Below, one piece after another: positions 25,405 through 33,491 of a DNA stretch of 64,000 nucleotides. How positions within the stretch are numbered: the stretch's first letter is position 1; each line of letters begins with the position of its first letter. The stretch lies in assembly GCA_965224325.1 (NCBI GenBank), contig CBDCYT010000021.1, positions 124,001 to 188,000 on the forward strand, in the 5' to 3' direction. Under the pieces are notes generated by a model. The model saw only the letters and a list, made by a program, of their open reading frames with translations. It did not search any database and was not told where the DNA came from. The translations under genes and the position numbers were made by a program. This DNA is from CBDCMJ01 sp965224325. GTDB lineage: Bacteria > Chloroflexota > Dehalococcoidia > Lucifugimonadales > UBA3495.

Positions 25405-26661
25405 GTGGAAGTGAGCAACGACCGGCGGGTCTTTATCACCGCCATAGGTGTGGTGAGTCCTCTGGGTCTGGACGCCGAGTCTACTTGGGCCGGGTTGGCT
25501 GCGGGACACTCAGGTGTCGATGTCATTACCGCCTTCGATACGAAAGGCTTTGACACCCGTTTTGCTGGCCAGGTCAAAGGGTTCGATCCGGAGAGTTATC
25601 TGGACCGGAAAGTTGCCCGGCGCATGGACCGTTTTGCCCAGTTCGCGGCAGTAGCCGCCCAAGCCGCATGTCGGCAAGCGCATCTGAACCCAGGTGATGA
25701 CCCCTACCAAGTTGGGGTTATTATCGGAAGCGGCATCGGCGGCATCATTACCCTCTCCCAACAGTTCGAAGTGCTGCAAGCCCTCGGACCTCGACGGGTC
25801 AGCCCGTTCCTGATCCCTATGATGTTAGCCGACATGGCATCAGCTCAGGTTTCCATGGTTACCGGGTCTATGGGAGCAAATTACTGCACGGTTTCCTCGT
25901 GTTCCAGCGGCGCCGACGCCCTGGGACAAGGCTGGGAAATGATCCGGCGGGGACAACAAGAAGTGGTCCTGGCCGGTGGCAGTGAGGCCCCCGTCTATCC
26001 GGTGGCGGTAGCAGGATTTAACGCCATGCGGGCGTTGTCTCGATTCAACGAAGACCCCAAGAAAGCCAGCCGTCCTTTTGATTCGCAGCGGGATGGCTTT
26101 GTTATTGGAGAGGGCGCCGCGGTGTTGGTGCTCGAAAGCGGCGCCAGCGCGGAGCGGCGGGGCATATCCCCGATGGCCGAGCTGCGCGGCTACGCAGCTA
26201 CGTCAGACGCACATCATCTGACCGAACCAGCGCCCACGGGTGAAAGCGCTGCAAAAGCCATGAAAATGGCGCTTCTGCACGCGGGCCTCGATTCATCGGA
26301 AGTTGACTATCTCAACGCCCACGGCACCTCCACTCCCCTTAACGACCGGCAGGAGACCAAGGCCATCAAGCTTGCCCTGGGGGAAGACGCCTACCGTATA
26401 CCCATCAGTTCCAGCAAATCCATGACTGGCCATCTGTTGGGAGCAGGCGGGGCATTAGAGGCGGCCATTTGCGTCATGTCGATGCAACGCGGCCTGATTC
26501 CCCCCACCATTAATTTGACTAATCCTGACCCCGACTGCGACTTGGACTACACGCCCAACCATGCCCGCCCGGCCGACATCAAAGTTGCAATGAGCAACTC
26601 CTTCGGTTTCGGAGGACATAACTCTGTGTTGGTCTTCGCTCATCCGGGCCTGGGCGAGTGA
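25405..26661 (+). CDS. fabF: Beta-ketoacyl-ACP synthase II
   Basis: Condensing enzyme of fatty-acid elongation: malonyl-ACP plus acyl-ACP to beta-ketoacyl-ACP. The Cys-His-His triad is present: Cys in VSSCSSGADALG at about residue 165, His in NAHGTSTPLNDRQETKAI near 305, and His in KSMTGHLLGAGGALEA near 340. FVIGEGAAVLVLE and SNSFGFGGHNSVLVF are typical. About 418 residues is the normal length. The start is GTG 25405, or GTG 25411, with no strong ribosome site. Its stop overlaps the recJ start by four bases, so the two are translationally coupled. Confidence 0.95.
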   Translation: MEVSNDRRVFITAIGVVSPLGLDAESTWAGLAAGHSGVDVITAFDTKGFDTRFAGQVKGFDPESYLDRKVARRMDRFAQFAAVAAQAACRQAHLNPGDDPYQVGVIIGSGIGGIITLSQQFEVLQALGPRRVSPFLIPMMLADMASAQVSMVTGSMGANYCTVSSCSSGADALGQGWEMIRRGQQEVVLAGGSEAPVYPVAVAGFNAMRALSRFNEDPKKASRPFDSQRDGFVIGEGAAVLVLESGASAERRGISPMAELRGYAATSDAHHLTEPAPTGESAAKAMKMALLHAGLDSSEVDYLNAHGTSTPLNDRQETKAIKLALGEDAYRIPISSSKSMTGHLLGAGGALEAAICVMSMQRGLIPPTINLTNPDPDCDLDYTPNHARPADIKVAMSNSFGFGGHNSVLVFAHPGLGE

Positions 26662-28370
26662 CCACTGAGCCCCTGTTTGGGGGGTCTAAACGCTGGGACC
26701 TGCCGCCTCCTGTTGGCAACCACTCTCTGCCGTCCCACCTCGCCATTGCAGCGGTCAAGGTACTGATGCGCCGCGGCATTGACACCGCCGAAAAACTGCG
26801 TGTGTTTCTAGACCCGCCACATCGGCTGCCCTACGATCCGCTGCGTCTGTCCGGTATGGACCGCGCATTGCAGAGATTATACCGGGCGATCAACCTGCAG
26901 GAACGGGTGTGGGTATTCGGAGACTTCGATGTTGACGGCCTGACCGGAACGGCCATCGTCGCCGAAGGTTTGGAGGCCTTCGGCTTGGAGGTGCTTCCTT
27001 ATCTGCCCCATCGCTCCGATGAAGGCCATGGGCTCTCTACGGCCGCCATTGATTACTTGGCTGGTCAAGGGGCGGACCTGATCATCACTGTGGATTGTGG
27101 AGTGACGTCTCCCGTCGAAGTAGCCCATGCAAAACAAATGGGAGTGGACGTCATTATTACTGACCACCATATCCCGCAGGCAGATTTGCCCGACGCCGCT
27201 GCGATCATAGATCCCATGATGCCCGGGGGCTCCTACCCTTTCCCCCACCTGTGCGGTGCGGGACTGGCCTTCAAGTTAATCCAGGGGCTGTATCAGTATT
27301 ACGGGCAACCCTGGGACAATGGCCTCTTGGAGCTGGCCGCCTTAGGAACGATTGCCGACTTGGTCCCCATGGTCGACGAAAATCGCTATCTGGTGCAGGA
27401 GGGCTTGGTCTCATTGACTGGGACGCCACGGCCGGGGCTTCAGGCGTTGTACCGGCTTGCCGGCGTCCAGGAACAGGCCTTCACCACCGAGACGGTATCT
27501 TTCTACGTGTCACCCCGGCTCAACGCCTCCGGCAGGATGGGTCACGCCATGGACAGCTATCGCCTGTTGACCACCAAATCCATAGCGGAGGCCGAATCAC
27601 TGGCTCAAAAAATTGAGGCTATGAATCGCCAACGCCGGGAGCTGACCGAACAGGTGATGGAACGAGCCCGCCGGCAGGTCAGCGCCGAGATGGCTTCCAA
27701 GGGGCTTCCGGCGTTGCTGATGACCTCGGTCGATGGCATCACCAGGGGAGTTGCCGGCTTGGTGGCCGGACGTTTGGCCGAGACGTTTCGACGCCCGGCG
27801 GTGGCCATGACCGTGGAAGACGATGTAGTCGTTGGCAGCGGGCGCAGCATCCCCGAGTTTGACATATTTCAGGCGTTTTCCGACTGCCAGGACATCTTTG
27901 TTCGATTCGGAGGCCATGCTCAAGCCGCGGGCTTCACCATAGCCGCCGACAAGGTCCCTCAACTGCAAGAGAGACTGACCCGCGCAGCCGAGAAGTCCTT
28001 GAATTTTGGAGACCTACGACCTCGCTTGGAGCTTGACGCTGAGGTTGAGCTTGCTGACTTGAGCGGAGAGTTCCCTAGCTGGGTATTCACCCTGGAGCCC
28101 TTTGGTCCCGAGAACCCGCAACCGGTGTTCCTGACTCGGCGAGCCCAGGTGTTGGAAACGCGACTAATGGGCAATTCTGGGCAGCACCTTAAAATGAGGG
28201 TTACCCAGGGAGGCCAGCATTGGACTGCTTTGGCGTTTAACCAAGCGGACCAATGGGTGGCGGGGACCAGGATGGTGGACTTGGCCTATACCTTGGATCG
28301 CGACCGCTGGCAGGGAGCGGAGCGGATAAACCTCAAGGTAGCAGATTTCAGGGTTGCCGGCGACGACTAG
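26658..28370 (+). CDS. recJ: Single-stranded-DNA-specific exonuclease RecJ
   Basis: 5'-3' ssDNA exonuclease of recombination and mismatch repair, 570 residues. DHH-family motifs: VFGDFDVDGLTGTAIV at about residue 92, ITVDCGVTSPVEVAHA near 143, the namesake DHH in VIITDHHIPQADLP near 163, and IADLVPMVDENR near 235. The DHHA1 domain (GSGRSIPEFDIFQAFSDCQDIFVRFGGHAQAAGFTI) and the C-terminal OB fold with WVFTLEPFGPENPQPVF follow. It starts at GTG 26658 within the last codons of fabF (GTGA overlap). Confidence 0.95.
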   Translation: MTTEPLFGGSKRWDLPPPVGNHSLPSHLAIAAVKVLMRRGIDTAEKLRVFLDPPHRLPYDPLRLSGMDRALQRLYRAINLQERVWVFGDFDVDGLTGTAIVAEGLEAFGLEVLPYLPHRSDEGHGLSTAAIDYLAGQGADLIITVDCGVTSPVEVAHAKQMGVDVIITDHHIPQADLPDAAAIIDPMMPGGSYPFPHLCGAGLAFKLIQGLYQYYGQPWDNGLLELAALGTIADLVPMVDENRYLVQEGLVSLTGTPRPGLQALYRLAGVQEQAFTTETVSFYVSPRLNASGRMGHAMDSYRLLTTKSIAEAESLAQKIEAMNRQRRELTEQVMERARRQVSAEMASKGLPALLMTSVDGITRGVAGLVAGRLAETFRRPAVAMTVEDDVVVGSGRSIPEFDIFQAFSDCQDIFVRFGGHAQAAGFTIAADKVPQLQERLTRAAEKSLNFGDLRPRLELDAEVELADLSGEFPSWVFTLEPFGPENPQPVFLTRRAQVLETRLMGNSGQHLKMRVTQGGQHWTALAFNQADQWVAGTRMVDLAYTLDRDRWQGAERINLKVADFRVAGDD

Positions 28371-28540
28371 CAGCCGTCTAGAATTTCGCCGCTGCTGACC
28401 TTATCTTTTTGCCGGACGTAGCCGCATCCAGGTTGCCGGCTCCCTCAAACGGGCCCGGCTAAAACATTGTCACCCAATACGTTCTTCCCTGATGGGTTCT
28501 CACCTAACACGTTCTCGACAGAAGGTTAGGAAGCACCCCC

Positions 28541-29452
28541 TCATTTCCTGGGACTTGATCCACGCCCGGCGCGCGTTGATTCGGCCGGGACGAGTCGGCC
28601 CTTGTACATCAGCAATGGGATAGTAACCAACATCACTAGCAACGCGATTATCTGGGCCTCGTTCAGCGGACCGTACTCTTTATACTCCTCGCGCAAGAAA
28701 CTGAGGAAGAAACGGCCCGCGGAATACGTAGCCAGGTACAGCGCGAAAAACATGCCTGAAGGTTGCAGTCGCTTCCGCAAGGGCCAGAGAACTGCCAGGA
28801 TTGCCAAGTCCATGAGCAGCTCGTAAGCCACTGCGGGGTGCGTGGCGCCGGCGCCAAAGAATCTCTCACACGACAGACTCCCTCTGTCTGGATGGGTATA
28901 AATCACACCCCAAGGAAGACCAGTGGCTTTGGCGCAGTGTTCGCCGTTGATGATGTCGCCGACTCTTCCGATCGCCTGGGAAATCAACAACGCCGGAGCG
29001 GCTATGTCCGCGATACGCCCCGCGCCAGGTAGCCGGGACATTGTGGGTTCTCCGAGAAACCGGAAGTAGCGGCGCCATGTACTTAGATAGAAACCGGAGT
29101 TGCGGATAGTAATGTACGCCGCGCCGGACACGAACCCCCCAAGTATGGCGCCATAAATGGTTACTCCCCCTCCCCATACGTAGAGGACTCTGATCGGGTC
29201 ATTGGAGTAAAAGTCCCAGGCGTCAATGACATGGAGCAGCCGGGCCCCGACGACCCCGCCAAGGATACTCCAAAACGCCACCGCGTAGATCTCATCAGAG
29301 CTCAGTCCCTCTTTAGATCCCCAGCGGGCCACCAGGAATACCGATACAACTACCGCTACAAAGGTGAGGAACCCGTGCCAAGACAGCACGAAGCCGCCGC
29401 CGTCAATTAGATTGGGGTTAATTCCGATCGATATAGAGTTAAGCTCTATCAT
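28541..29452 (-). CDS. lgt: Prolipoprotein diacylglyceryl transferase
   Basis: Integral membrane enzyme that adds diacylglycerol from phosphatidylglycerol to the lipobox Cys of prolipoproteins. 303 residues with about seven hydrophobic segments. Family blocks: SWHGFLTFVAVVVSVFLVARWG at the N-terminus, GGVVGARLLHVIDAW near 65, YVWGGGVTIYGAILGGF near 90, and the signature ISQAIGRVGDIINGEHCAKATGLPWGVIY near 155 (usual GRxGNFxNGE, with Asp for Asn here). The C-terminus is basic. First-to-last order on the minus strand is rsmA, ispE, lgt with gaps of 31 and 61 bp, so the three genes may share a transcript. Confidence 0.95.
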   Translation of the reverse strand: MIELNSISIGINPNLIDGGGFVLSWHGFLTFVAVVVSVFLVARWGSKEGLSSDEIYAVAFWSILGGVVGARLLHVIDAWDFYSNDPIRVLYVWGGGVTIYGAILGGFVSGAAYITIRNSGFYLSTWRRYFRFLGEPTMSRLPGAGRIADIAAPALLISQAIGRVGDIINGEHCAKATGLPWGVIYTHPDRGSLSCERFFGAGATHPAVAYELLMDLAILAVLWPLRKRLQPSGMFFALYLATYSAGRFFLSFLREEYKEYGPLNEAQIIALLVMLVTIPLLMYKGRLVPAESTRAGRGSSPRK

Positions 29453-29513
29453 TGCTCGGCCAGGTCAAACTCCCAAGTGTTGCGGGCTACTGAACAGTGC
29501 GCAGCCGCTCGTG

Positions 29514-30410
29514 CTAGGGTCGCAGCGGGTCATCCGGCGACGCTTGTCCAGTGGTCACAGTGCGAACAAGGTATACCCCAATCCCGTAACGTTGCAAGGC
29601 GGTGGAAACACTTCGAAACTCATCTTCACCGGAGGGGAAAGCGAACAGCGCCGGCCCCGCACCCGATAGATGGAACCGGCCGGGAGACAGGTCGCTCAGG
29701 ACTTGCTGCAACCAAGCCAAGTCTAAGAAAGCTTGCGCCGCAATCTGTTCAAAGACGTTGTGGACCGCTCCTCCCGCAGACTGTCCTACGGACTGGCCTC
29801 CCAACAGGATTTCTATCATTCGGCGGGTGACGCCTCCGTCGCTGTAGTGCGCCGGAGTCAAGCACCCAAACATGGTGGCTGTCTTGTTGGGCAGCGTGGC
29901 GCCGGGGCAGACCAAGGTGACGGGTAACGAGGGCAGCGGAGGCAGTGGCGCGACCTGTTCTCCCCGGCCTTGGATCAGGGCGGTGCTCCCCCATAGAAAG
30001 TACGGGACATCGGAGCCCAGGCCCTCTGCCACTTCTGCCAAGTCGTCGATGGGCAAGTCCAGGGCCCAGAGCCGATTTAAAGCCATCAGTGCGCAGGCGG
30101 CGTCGCTGCTTCCTCCGCCCAACCCCATGCTGGTGGGAATGTGTTTCTCAATGTGGATGCGGGCTTGAGGTTTTACCTTCCCGCGCCGGGCAAGATCAAC
30201 CGCCGCTTGCCAGACCAGGTTGGCCTGACCCTTTAACGAGGGGTCGTCACACTCAACCTGCAAGGTGGTAGCGGGTAGAAATTCCAGACGATCGGCTAGA
30301 TCAATGGTCTGGAGAATGCTTTTGATCTCATGATAGCCATCGGCCCGGCGGCCCAGCACTTCGAGCGTGAGATTCAATTTAGCAAACGCCAGAGCTTTCA
30401 ATATCACCAA
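29514..30410 (-). CDS. ispE: 4-diphosphocytidyl-2-C-methyl-D-erythritol kinase
   Basis: GHMP kinase of the MEP isoprenoid pathway that phosphorylates CDP-ME at the 2-hydroxyl. 298 residues. ALAFAKLNLTLEVLGRRADGYHEIKSI is the standard N-terminus, PTSMGLGGGSSDAACALMALN at about 93 is the GHMP phosphate-binding loop, and GSDVPYFLWG and LSGAGPALFAF are the remaining family motifs. It lies between rsmA and lgt on the same strand. Other MEP genes are not in the window. Confidence 0.95.
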   Translation of the reverse strand: MVILKALAFAKLNLTLEVLGRRADGYHEIKSILQTIDLADRLEFLPATTLQVECDDPSLKGQANLVWQAAVDLARRGKVKPQARIHIEKHIPTSMGLGGGSSDAACALMALNRLWALDLPIDDLAEVAEGLGSDVPYFLWGSTALIQGRGEQVAPLPPLPSLPVTLVCPGATLPNKTATMFGCLTPAHYSDGGVTRRMIEILLGGQSVGQSAGGAVHNVFEQIAAQAFLDLAWLQQVLSDLSPGRFHLSGAGPALFAFPSGEDEFRSVSTALQRYGIGVYLVRTVTTGQASPDDPLRP

Positions 30411-30441
30411 TCCGCTTGGCTAGAATTACCAATTCGCCCAG

Positions 30442-31293
30442 CTAGGTTGCCTGGCTTCCACGCTCTTTACTGAAACTGAACGGAGGCCAGGCGTTGTAGA
30501 GTGATGCCCACTCTTCCAAGGACAGGGTAGCCGGCCTCCTGTTGCCATCCAAATCCAGGCTGGCCAAGACTCTCGCCACGGAGTCAGTGGAAATACCTAA
30601 GCCATGGGCCAGGGAGTTCCGCAGTTGCTTTCTAGGCGCGGAGAATCCACTTCGCACCAAGTGGAAGAATTCTTCATCGTTGGCCACGCTGACTGCGGGG
30701 CTGGGTCTAACGTCTAGCCGGACTACCGCCGAGGTCACTTTGGGGGGCGGCCGGAAGGCCTGGGCGGGCACTTTGCAAACTAATCTCGGCTCCGCGTAAT
30801 ATTGGGCAGCAACAGAAAGGAGTCCCATCTTGCCGGGGGCCGCCGTCATTGATTGGGCCACTTCTTCTTGTAGAGTAACCACCATCAACCGTGGTTTGAA
30901 GCTAGCCTCAAGGAAGTGCCTGATAATAGGGTTGGCGGCGTAGTAGGGAAGGTTTCCCACCACTTTATAAGCCGGAGCCGAGGCCAACATTGGCGCTAGG
31001 TCCGCATACCGGGCGTCGGCCTCGATGACAGCGAGCTTGGGCGGGTGCCCAAGCCGGGCGGGCAGCGCCGCTGCCAACCGTGGGTCCAGCTCCACCGCAA
31101 GGACCTGAGCGCCGCTCTCGACCAGGCGGCGGGTCAGAGCACCCGCGCCGGGCCCAATTTCCACAATCAGGTCTTGGGATTCGACCTCCGCAGCTGCAAC
31201 AATCTCGCTTAGAATCCGGTCATCTTGTAGGAAGTGTTGGCCCAGCGCCTTACGGGGCCGAGTCCTCGATGCAGAGTGGGTGCTCACCGGCAA
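30442..31293 (-). CDS. rsmA: 16S rRNA dimethyladenosine transferase (KsgA/RsmA)
   Basis: Dimethylates A1518 and A1519 of 16S rRNA using SAM. 283 residues. Family signs: KALGQHFLQDDRILSEIVAAA near the N-terminus, VEIGPGAGALTRRLVESGAQVLAVELD (SAM motif I and the acid of motif II), NLPYYAANPIIRHFL at about 125 (the NLPY catalytic motif), and QEEVAQSMTAAPG. The frame begins at TTG 31293; a GTG two codons in (31287) is an equally likely start since neither has a strong ribosome site. It is the first gene of the rsmA-ispE-lgt run. Confidence 0.95.
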   Translation of the reverse strand: MPVSTHSASRTRPRKALGQHFLQDDRILSEIVAAAEVESQDLIVEIGPGAGALTRRLVESGAQVLAVELDPRLAAALPARLGHPPKLAVIEADARYADLAPMLASAPAYKVVGNLPYYAANPIIRHFLEASFKPRLMVVTLQEEVAQSMTAAPGKMGLLSVAAQYYAEPRLVCKVPAQAFRPPPKVTSAVVRLDVRPSPAVSVANDEEFFHLVRSGFSAPRKQLRNSLAHGLGISTDSVARVLASLDLDGNRRPATLSLEEWASLYNAWPPFSFSKERGSQAT

Positions 31294-31505
31294 AATATCT
31301 CACATGATGCCCGGCCAAGTCCCTGGGGAGTCTCTGTTGTATTGGGAGGGATTCGTGGCGCTGGTTCCATTTTCCCCGGCAAGTCACGGACGCAAGACCG
31401 AGCGGGCAGGCAATTGTCGAATGACGGCCCACCGGTAGTTTGAAGCAAGTTCTTTGTCAACGGGACCGCGTGTGGATGGAGACTGGCTTAAAGACCGCGC
31501 ACCTC

Positions 31506-31537
31506 CCTTTGACATAAACCACTGAACGTGTCAAAGG
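31506..31537 (-). terminator. Inverted repeat downstream of the SRP RNA
   Basis: CCTTTGACA (31506-31514) and TGTCAAAGG (31529-31537) form a perfect 9-bp stem with a 14-base loop, just beyond the 3' end of the SRP RNA on the minus strand. There is no clear T-run, so a terminator role is tentative; processing or a bidirectional stop is also possible. Confidence 0.4.
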
Positions 31538-31549
31538 CCAAGACTCAGA

Positions 31550-31650
31550 CCAGGTGCTCCCACGGCACCCGTAGTATCCTGTTGACCGTTGCTTCCTTCC
31601 GGACCTGGCGGGGTTCACAAGTCTACGCCGCGTGGGGCCCAGCCCTCAAC
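31550..31650 (-). ncRNA. ffs: Bacterial SRP RNA (4.5S-type)
   Basis: The minus strand contains GCCAGGTCCGGAAGGAAGCA, the near-invariant apical region (domain IV) of signal recognition particle RNA that binds Ffh. Flanks pair as expected of the single long hairpin: CCCACG near 31634 with CGTGGG near 31562, and GTAG with CTAC further in. About 100 bases, the small bacterial form without an Alu domain. Both ends are estimated from base pairing, with an uncertainty of about ten bases. It acts in co-translational membrane targeting. Confidence 0.85.
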
Positions 31651-31818
31651 ATCCTGGTCCCTAAACATGGGCCCATTGGCTAGGCCTGGGAGAGGAGTTC
31701 AACCCCGCTATAGCGGATTGCGAGTTCAGGGCACCGCTAGCTCCCCGTCTAGCGCGGTCTCGATATCATGGTAGGTTAGGCATTGGACCGTGTCAAATAC
31801 TGAATGCTGGTCTCCAGC

Positions 31819-31902
31819 AGCTAGAGCGGCATGCACTGGGGGTCTCGCCTGGCCCTCGGCAGCTAGAGCGGCACGCGCCGGGGTCTCGCCTGGTCCCCCG
31901 CC
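31819..31902. repeat. 42-bp direct tandem duplication
   Basis: Two adjacent copies (31819-31860 and 31861-31902) begin with the identical AGCTAGAGCGGCA and share GGGGTCTCGCCTGG; they differ at a few bases and one indel. On the minus strand an 88-codon open frame runs through it and reads as Ala/Gly-rich repeats, but nothing supports that frame as a gene. Confidence 0.7.
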
Positions 31903-32013
31903 CGTGAGGAAGCGCACCCCAGGTGTTGCTTTTGTGCAGCCGGAAGCACTGAAGTGGGCCCCCAAAGCCGCGGCGCCATGGCCAACGTGCAACGGTTGGC
32001 AGCTGGTGATTTC

Positions 32014-32042
32014 TTGTTCCTCTTTATACCCGGTGTTAGAAT
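32014..32042 (+). promoter_or_regulatory. Sigma-70-type promoter for galU
   Basis: TTGTTC (32014-32019) and TAGAAT (32037-32042) are 17 bases apart. Transcription would begin near 32049, about 30 bases before the galU ATG. Confidence 0.45.
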
Positions 32043-32078
32043 GGCCTCACTTTAAGAGGGGTGTCCACCGCTGCAATC

Positions 32079-32951
32079 ATGCAGATAAAGAAAGCCGTCA
32101 TACCGGCCGCCGGGTTGGGCACCCGGTTCCTGCCGGTGACCAAGTCCGTGCCCAAAGAGCTCTTGCCGATTCTCGACAAGCCTATGCTCCAGTACGTTGT
32201 GGAAGAGGCGGCTGAGGCCGGCGTTGAGCAGATCATCATAGTTACCTCCCCCGGCAAGGAGTCTATTGCATCGTACTTTCAACCACAACCGGAGCTAGAC
32301 AGCCGCCTGGCCGACTCTGGAGCGTTGGACCTCTTGGAGAAGGTGCGCCTAGCCGCCAATCTGGCCGAGGTTTCATTCGTGGTCCAAGAGAAACCCCTGG
32401 GGTTGGGCCACGCGGTCCTGATGGCACGCCAGGCCGTCGGGAACGAGCCTTTTGTTGTCATCCTGCCCGACGACATCGTGGCCCACAGTCCGGGCGTGGT
32501 GTCTCAGATGGCGGAGGTGAGTCAAAGGCTTGGCGCCGGGGTGGTCGCCGTGGAAGCCTTGCCTTGGAACATGGTCCAGAACTATGGTGTGGTGGACGGC
32601 GATAGAGGCGATGGAACAGAAGAACGTGTACTTCGAATTCGCGGATTGGTGGAAAAGCCACTGCCCGAAGACGCTCCATCAAACTTGGCCATCGTGGGGC
32701 GATACCTGCTGCCTCCGGAGATCTTTGACTGCCTGGAACGCACCGTTCCCGGCGCCAAAGGTGAGATTCAGCTAACTGACGCCCTTTCGCTGCTATTGGA
32801 ACACCAGGAATTATACGCCTACCAATTCCTGGGCCGGCGTTACGACGGAGGCACTCCCATGGGTCTGCTGCGGGCGTCATTGGAGTTCGCCCTGGCCCGG
32901 GAGGATACCCGCGACACGGCTCGATCGCTGATTGACGGTTTAAAAGACTAG
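32079..32951 (+). CDS. galU: UTP--glucose-1-phosphate uridylyltransferase
   Basis: Makes UDP-glucose from UTP and glucose 1-phosphate, feeding glycolipid and polysaccharide synthesis. 290 residues. KKAVIPAAGLGTRFLPVTKSVPKELLPILDKPMLQYVVEEA is the GalU N-terminal nucleotide-binding signature; QEKPLGLGHAVLMAR, VVILPDDIV, IRGLVEKP and GEIQLTDAL follow in order. ATG 32079 gives the family start; an in-frame GTG at 32061 lies almost on top of an AAGAGGG site and would add six residues. A DinB-like gene follows 32 bp downstream. Confidence 0.95.
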   Translation: MQIKKAVIPAAGLGTRFLPVTKSVPKELLPILDKPMLQYVVEEAAEAGVEQIIIVTSPGKESIASYFQPQPELDSRLADSGALDLLEKVRLAANLAEVSFVVQEKPLGLGHAVLMARQAVGNEPFVVILPDDIVAHSPGVVSQMAEVSQRLGAGVVAVEALPWNMVQNYGVVDGDRGDGTEERVLRIRGLVEKPLPEDAPSNLAIVGRYLLPPEIFDCLERTVPGAKGEIQLTDALSLLLEHQELYAYQFLGRRYDGGTPMGLLRASLEFALAREDTRDTARSLIDGLKD

Positions 32952-32983
32952 CTTATGCTTCAACCTGGTTTGCGGGAGGACTA

Positions 32984-33475
32984 TTGACCAGTCGAAGAGA
33001 CGCGCACCTCGAGAAGGTCCTTGAGGCCCAGTCCGAATTACTGGACCTGCTGGAGGGGATGGACTACTGTCTCGACTGGAGGCCTGATCCGTCGGCCTGG
33101 TCGGCGCGGCAAGTGGTTTACCACCTGCTGGACACGCCGCCGGGAGGCATTCACATGGTGATTTCGGGCATCCTTTGCGGTGAGGTTAAAGAGTACGAGA
33201 TTTGGGCCGATCGGGACAATGTGACGCCGGAAAGACTGGTCTACGATCTAGGGCAAATCCGGGAAGACATCGACTCGTTTTTCCAAGCAATGGGGTATGC
33301 TCTGGATATGGCGACGGACGAAGACCTCGACGGGAAGTCGGCCCTGGGTCACATGAGGTCCCGTGAAACTGATGAGGAACGCACCGTGCAAGAGTTACTG
33401 GACCGCGTCGTGGAGGGCCACTGGCGGCCCCACTTGGGGCAAATTCGCGAATTGCGAGACGCTCTAGGGATGTGA
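32984..33475 (+). CDS. DinB-like four-helix protein
   Basis: 163 residues, helical, with the DinB/YfiT layout: LLDLLEGMDYCLDWRPDPSAWSARQVVYHLLDTPPGG in the N-terminal half (the W-S-xxQVVxHL type of DinB-superfamily motif with its His) and VVEGHWRPHLGQIRELRDAL at the C-terminus with two His that could complete a metal triad. Start is TTG 32984, placed five bases after GGGAGGA. It lies 32 bp after galU and converges on lepA with a 16-bp gap. Some superfamily members are thiol transferases; no function is claimed. Confidence 0.65.
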   Translation: MTSRRDAHLEKVLEAQSELLDLLEGMDYCLDWRPDPSAWSARQVVYHLLDTPPGGIHMVISGILCGEVKEYEIWADRDNVTPERLVYDLGQIREDIDSFFQAMGYALDMATDEDLDGKSALGHMRSRETDEERTVQELLDRVVEGHWRPHLGQIRELRDALGM

Positions 33476-33491
33476 CCGGCTTGACCCGCTG

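Noticed and set aside
31726..31992. 88-codon minus-strand frame with Ala/Gly repeats as an ankyrin-like protein
   Set aside because: The repeats come from the 42-bp DNA duplication, the ankyrin consensus is not met, and there is no ribosome site.
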